From an uncultured Oscillospiraceae bacterium (lineage in GTDB: Bacteria; Bacillota; Clostridia; Oscillospirales; Oscillospiraceae): 8,443 bases of DNA. The position numbers were made by a program, and so were the translations under genes. The notes under the pieces are model-generated. The model did not search any database and was not told where the DNA came from. It was given only the letters and a program-made list of their open reading frames with translations. Location: NCBI GenBank assembly GCA_910588625.1, contig CAJUQN010000107.1, positions 1 to 8,443 on the forward strand. The letters are read 5' to 3'. Of the stretch, positions 6,071-8,443 are shown piece by piece (the first letter of the stretch is position 1; each line of letters begins with the position of its first letter).

Positions 6071-6114
6071 CCAGTGTGAAATTCGTGTGAGGCCGGTGTG
6101 AAATCCGTGTGAAA
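6071..6114 (-). promoter_or_regulatory. Four tandem 11-bp direct repeats, likely response-regulator operator
   Basis: On the plus strand the array divides without gap into CCAGTGTGAAA, TTCGTGTGAGG, CCGGTGTGAAA and TCCGTGTGAAA. On the minus strand each unit reads as (T/C)TCACAC followed by variable bases. The 11-bp period is one helical turn, the spacing used by head-to-tail dimers of OmpR/PhoB-family regulators. The half-site TTCACA with five-base spacing also fits the form of Gram-positive PhoP boxes. It begins at the base after the kinase stop codon and ends five bases before a possible -10. The obvious ligand is the OmpR-family regulator encoded at 7182-7850. No such repeats occur in front of that regulator's own promoter. 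Confidence 0.85.
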
Positions 6115-7185
6115 TTATTCTGTGACAGGGATGGAGAACCAGAACCGCACCCCGTCCACCCGGTTTTCCGCACCGTAGGGCAGATTCTGCATGGACAGGA
6201 TCTGCGCCACGATGGACAGCCCCAGCCCGGAGCCGCTGTATTCCGCTCCGCTGTCCCGATAGAACTTTGTCCAGATTTTTGGCAGGTCGTTTTCCGGGAT
6301 CGTCCTGCCTTGGTTGAAGATGGAGAAATGCAGCGCCCCATCGTCTGCTGTCATTTCCAGCCGCAGGACCCCGCCGGGACGCACATTTTTCCTGGCATTG
6401 ACCATGAAGTTCTCCAAAACCTGCTCCATACGCCGCCGGTCGGTCTCTACGAAACATTTTTGCTCCGGCAGCACGTATTGCAGCTCAAAGTCCGCGTCGA
6501 GCGTGTCCACCAAGAGCCGCCCAGCCACGGTTTCCAACAGCTCCACAAAGTCAAACCGGGTAATGTTCAGTTGAGCGGTCCCGCTCTCCAATGCTGACAA
6601 GTCCAGCAGGGTCACGATCAGGCCGTTCATGCGCTCTACTTCGGAGACAATCACTTGGGCGTATTTCTGCTTTTTGGCCTCATCCGTTTCGTCTTGCAGG
6701 CCCTCGGCATAGGCCCGGATGATACCCAACGGGGTTTTCATTTCATGGGATAGGCTGTCCACCAGCTCTTTGCGTTCGGCCAGAAGGAGACGCTCCCTCT
6801 CCACGTCCTTTTCAAGCTGTGCGTTTACGTCCTCCAGGCGGGCGAGTGTCTGCTGAAGGTTATCCGCCATCGTGTTCAAGCTGGCAGACAGTTCCCCAAA
6901 TTCATCGGCTGAAGCAAGGTCGCAGGGAGCGGAAAAATCCAGTCCTGCCATGCGCTTCGCGGAGGCGTTCAGCTTGGACATTGGTTTTGTGATAAAGCGG
7001 CCCATAAAAAAGTCGATTCCAAGCACCAGAAGAAAAACAAACCCCAGCCAGATCAGAAAAGAAACGTCCTCGCTGACAGGCAGGCCAGTGGACAGGATAT
7101 AGGAAAATATCAACGCAACTCCTGCCAGCTTGGAGAGCATTACAACCTTTTTCCGCACGGTACGGAGGGAAAACAGCTCTTTCAT
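6115..7185 (-). CDS. Sensor histidine kinase with minimal extracytoplasmic loop and HAMP domain
   Basis: The 356-residue inner-membrane kinase has TM1 at about 15-33, a loop of only about eight residues (34-41), TM2 at about 42-61, HAMP at about 62-114, a coiled-coil linker, and HisKA with phospho-acceptor H147 in SLSHEMKTPLG. The catalytic domain has an N-box with N259 and N263, and a G2 box GSGLGLSIV at 318-326. The G1 position reads FNQGRTI, so Asn291 stands where the canonical DxGxG Asp would be. The F box is KIWTKFYR. The near absence of an external domain suggests sensing within the membrane or through a partner protein. The ATG overlaps the regulator stop (ATGA) and has GAGG upstream. 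It should phosphorylate D52 of the regulator. Confidence 0.93.
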   Translation of the reverse strand: MKELFSLRTVRKKVVMLSKLAGVALIFSYILSTGLPVSEDVSFLIWLGFVFLLVLGIDFFMGRFITKPMSKLNASAKRMAGLDFSAPCDLASADEFGELSASLNTMADNLQQTLARLEDVNAQLEKDVERERLLLAERKELVDSLSHEMKTPLGIIRAYAEGLQDETDEAKKQKYAQVIVSEVERMNGLIVTLLDLSALESGTAQLNITRFDFVELLETVAGRLLVDTLDADFELQYVLPEQKCFVETDRRRMEQVLENFMVNARKNVRPGGVLRLEMTADDGALHFSIFNQGRTIPENDLPKIWTKFYRDSGAEYSGSGLGLSIVAQILSMQNLPYGAENRVDGVRFWFSIPVTE

Positions 7186-7850
7186 GGCGTTACCTCAAAT
7201 TTGTAGCCAGAGCGGATCAGTGTGACGATATGGCGGCCCTCGTCCCCCAGCTTCTGCCGCAGGGTCTTGATGTGGGTGTCCACGGTGCGGGTCGTTCCCT
7301 CAAAATCATAGCCCCAAACACGGTTCAAAAGCTGCTCTCGGTTGAATATCTGCCCAGGATTTGCCATCAGAAAGGCGAGCAGCTCGTACTCCTTATGGGT
7401 CAAGGTAATCTCCTGACCGTCAAGATAGGCCTTGTGAGCGTTGGGCTGGAGCATGATTTTCCCGGCGGTGATCGCTCCGGCGGCAGCGGGGGAGGAACGG
7501 CGCAGGAGGACGTTTACCTTGGCCAGCAGCACCTTGGGGCTGAACGGTTTTATCATGTAGTCGTCCACGCCGTATTCGTAGCCTCGCAGCTTGTCGTCCT
7601 CCTCACTTTTGGCGGTGAGCATGATAATGGGCATATCACTCATTTCCCGCGCCATCTTGCAGACGGAGAAGCCGTCCAAGTGCGGCATCATCACGTCCAG
7701 GATCATCAAATCTAAGGGATGATTTTTTAGGGTGACAAGCGCGTCTATGCCGTCATCAGCGGTAAAGCAGGTATGCCCGCCCTTTCGCATATAGTCCGCG
7801 ATAATGTCCCGCATGGCCTTTTCATCTTCGACAATCAGGATATTTGCCAT
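7182..7850 (-). CDS. OmpR/PhoB-family response regulator
   Basis: The 222-residue cytoplasmic transcription factor has a receiver domain (1-118) with acidic pair E8/D9, phospho-acceptor D52 in LMILDVMMP, T79 in IIMLTAK and K101 in YMIKPFSP. The winged-helix DNA-binding domain (about 128-221) shows LTHKEYELLAFLMANPGQIFNREQLLNRVWGYDFEG, the alpha-loop and recognition-helix region, and ends TVDTHIKTLRQKLG..IRSGYKF. The ATG at 7850 has an AGGGGG ribosome binding site and a strong promoter 34 bases upstream. The kinase gene overlaps its stop by four bases. The 11-bp direct repeats at 6071-6114 are the natural target, placing the small protein and exporter under its control. Confidence 0.96.
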   Translation of the reverse strand: MANILIVEDEKAMRDIIADYMRKGGHTCFTADDGIDALVTLKNHPLDLMILDVMMPHLDGFSVCKMAREMSDMPIIMLTAKSEEDDKLRGYEYGVDDYMIKPFSPKVLLAKVNVLLRRSSPAAAGAITAGKIMLQPNAHKAYLDGQEITLTHKEYELLAFLMANPGQIFNREQLLNRVWGYDFEGTTRTVDTHIKTLRQKLGDEGRHIVTLIRSGYKFEVTP

Positions 7851-7883
7851 AGTGCCCCCTGTGGATCACAAAGTCTTTCGTTC

Positions 7884-7911
7884 AGTATAGATTATATTGG
7901 GTATCCGTCAA
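7884..7911 (-). promoter_or_regulatory. Sigma-A promoter of the regulator-kinase genes
   Basis: The minus strand reads TTGACG (7911-7906), a 16-bp spacer, then TATACT (7889-7884), both near consensus, with a predicted start near 7877 and a leader of about 27 bases to the ATG. A TATAAT in the spacer is too close to the -35 to pair with it. There are no TCACAC repeats here, so this promoter looks constitutive rather than autoregulated. Confidence 0.85.
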
Positions 7912-7980
7912 AAAGGCAAGAGACTATATCTGCGGCCAAATCCTGGAGACAAACAAGGAGCTTGACTAAAATCAGGTTAT

Positions 7981-8005
7981 GCGGCTTTGATTTTTCAAAA
8001 GTCGC
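7981..8005. other. Imperfect hairpin upstream of the regulator promoter
   Basis: GCGGCTTTGA (7981-7990) pairs with TCAAAAGTCGC (7995-8005) around a TTTT loop. This gives ten pairs including one G-T, with a single bulged A at 8000. Neither strand has a T-run after it, so it is not a standard intrinsic terminator. Its function is unknown and chance in AT-rich DNA is possible. Confidence 0.35.
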
Positions 8006-8226
8006 CGTTTATGAATCTATGTGCGAAAACATCTATTTTTTTGATAAAATCAATCCGGTCAAACACTGTTGGCTTGAAATAGCCAGAAACTGCTACTACC
8101 AATTCTTTTTGTGGATTGATATATAGTTTTTACCTGCTCGTTCTATGGTTTAGCAGCAGTTTCAGTGATGGCTACTTTTATCAAGGACAGACATAAAACG
8201 CTGTTATCCTTAAAAAGGCATGGAAA

Positions 8227-8337
8227 ATGTTCGCGGGCGTCCTATCGCAATTTGTGGCCATTGTGCTATCACCGCTTATCTGGTGGGGGTTTTACTCAGA
8301 TGAAGGCTATGTCGCAAAAATACTGGTTTCTATTTGA
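8227..8337 (+). CDS. Possible 36-residue hydrophobic peptide or gene remnant
   Basis: ATG at 8227 has AAAAAGG eight bases upstream and opens a 36-codon frame. Its product begins MFAGVLSQFVAIVLSPLIWW, a clear membrane-helix pattern, followed by GFYSDEGYVAKILVSI. The same frame upstream of a TAA at 8194-8196 also reads as hydrophobic (IYSFYLLVLWFSSS), which suggests a decayed larger membrane-protein gene instead. I recognise no family. It lies next to the hairpin at 8341, whose relation to it is unclear. Chance is the main alternative. Confidence 0.25.
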   Translation: MFAGVLSQFVAIVLSPLIWWGFYSDEGYVAKILVSI

Positions 8338-8340
8338 CAG

Positions 8341-8389
8341 CTAGACAAGCAGGCATGTCTAGATTCTCGATCTTAACACGTCTGCTTGC
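8341..8389. repeat. Overlapping inverted repeats forming two alternative hairpins
   Basis: CTAGACA (8341-8347) and TGTCTAG (8356-8362) are perfect inverted repeats around eight bases. Alternatively, CAAGCAGGCATGT (8346-8358) pairs with ACACGTCTGCTTG (8376-8388): 11 Watson-Crick pairs, one G-T and one mismatch. An inner AGAT/ATCT stem (8361-8364/8370-8373) tops this longer hairpin. The two folds share bases and cannot coexist. No T-run follows on either strand. It could be an atypical terminator, an IS end or a protein-binding palindrome. Confidence 0.5.
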
Positions 8390-8405
8390 TTATGAAATAT
8401 ATGAT

Positions 8406-8443
8406 TTAACGCATACCGGTCTTAATGAATTCAATCAACTTTT
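8406..8443 (-). CDS. Possible C-terminal end of a minus-strand gene entering from the right
   Basis: Of the three minus-strand frames at the right edge, two stop within four codons. The third reads KLIEFIKTGMR and then TAA (8408-8406), a plausible helical protein end. Only 11 codons are visible, so no function can be given, and chance is quite possible. The hairpin at 8341-8389 lies 17 bases downstream of this stop. Confidence 0.25.
   Translation of the reverse strand, partial: KLIEFIKTGMR

Larger units (their letters stand above)
7912..8443. other. AT-rich region without a convincing complete gene
   Basis: Base composition shifts visibly to A+T compared with the rest of the window, and all frames are broken within short distances. 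It contains the hairpins at 7981-8005 and 8341-8389, the short hydrophobic ORF at 8227-8337 and a possible gene end at 8406-8443. No tRNA, CRISPR or IS signature was seen. The plus-strand open frame ending at 8126 begins inside the response regulator on the opposite strand and is not credible. Confidence 0.6.

Noticed and set aside
6071..6114. Short CRISPR-like or minisatellite repeat
   Set aside because: The units are 11 bp and contiguous without spacers; position and period fit an operator far better.
5894..6457. 187-codon minus-strand frame spanning kinase end and small gene
   Set aside because: It is out of frame with the kinase catalytic domain and the 48-residue gene, and runs through the operator repeats.
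7773..8126. 117-codon plus-strand open frame
   Set aside because: Its first part is antisense to the response regulator and the rest is AT-rich DNA; it has no motif or ribosome binding site of note.

Overview
The window looks like chromosomal DNA from a moderately GC-rich Clostridia member, perhaps a gut Oscillospiraceae relative. This is inferred from the TPP-riboswitch-controlled thi operon, strong AAGGAGG-type ribosome binding sites, tightly overlapping genes and the sequence style of the two-component and ABC proteins. No marker gene fixes the taxon. Nearly all genes are on the minus strand; the exception is an insertion-sequence transposase at the left edge.

Left edge (1-615, plus strand): the 3' part of an IS5-family element. 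Its DDE transposase is split into two reading frames joined at a GAAAAAG run. A -1 slip there rebuilds the conserved family sequence exactly, so it is either programmed frameshifting or a one-base deletion. The apparent right end of the IS touches the stop codon of the next, convergent gene.

Thiamine block (615-2934, minus strand): a sigma-A promoter (TTGACA-17-TACAAT), a TPP riboswitch, an intrinsic terminator, then thiM, thiE and a HAD phosphatase, all overlapping. The set salvages thiazole alcohol (ThiM), joins it to HMP-PP (ThiE), and probably dephosphorylates thiamine monophosphate to thiamine (HAD). thiD and thiamine pyrophosphokinase are not in the window.

Two-component/ABC block (3024-7911, minus strand): a consensus-like promoter drives an OmpR-family response regulator and a histidine kinase with an almost absent extracytoplasmic loop. 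Directly after the kinase stop codon lie four perfectly phased 11-bp direct repeats (core GTGTGA on the plus strand, TCACAC on the minus). They are followed by a second set of translated genes: an unlisted 48-residue Trp-rich single-pass membrane protein, an ABC ATPase and two six-TM ABC-2 permeases with large extracytoplasmic domains. The simplest reading is that the kinase senses a membrane-active compound, the regulator binds the repeats, and the small protein plus exporter are induced. This module, with its small membrane protein and its operator, is the most interesting content here.

Right edge (7912-8443): AT-rich DNA with no convincing full gene. It holds a strong imperfect hairpin, a short hydrophobic ORF and 11 in-frame codons that may be the C-terminus of a minus-strand gene entering from the right.
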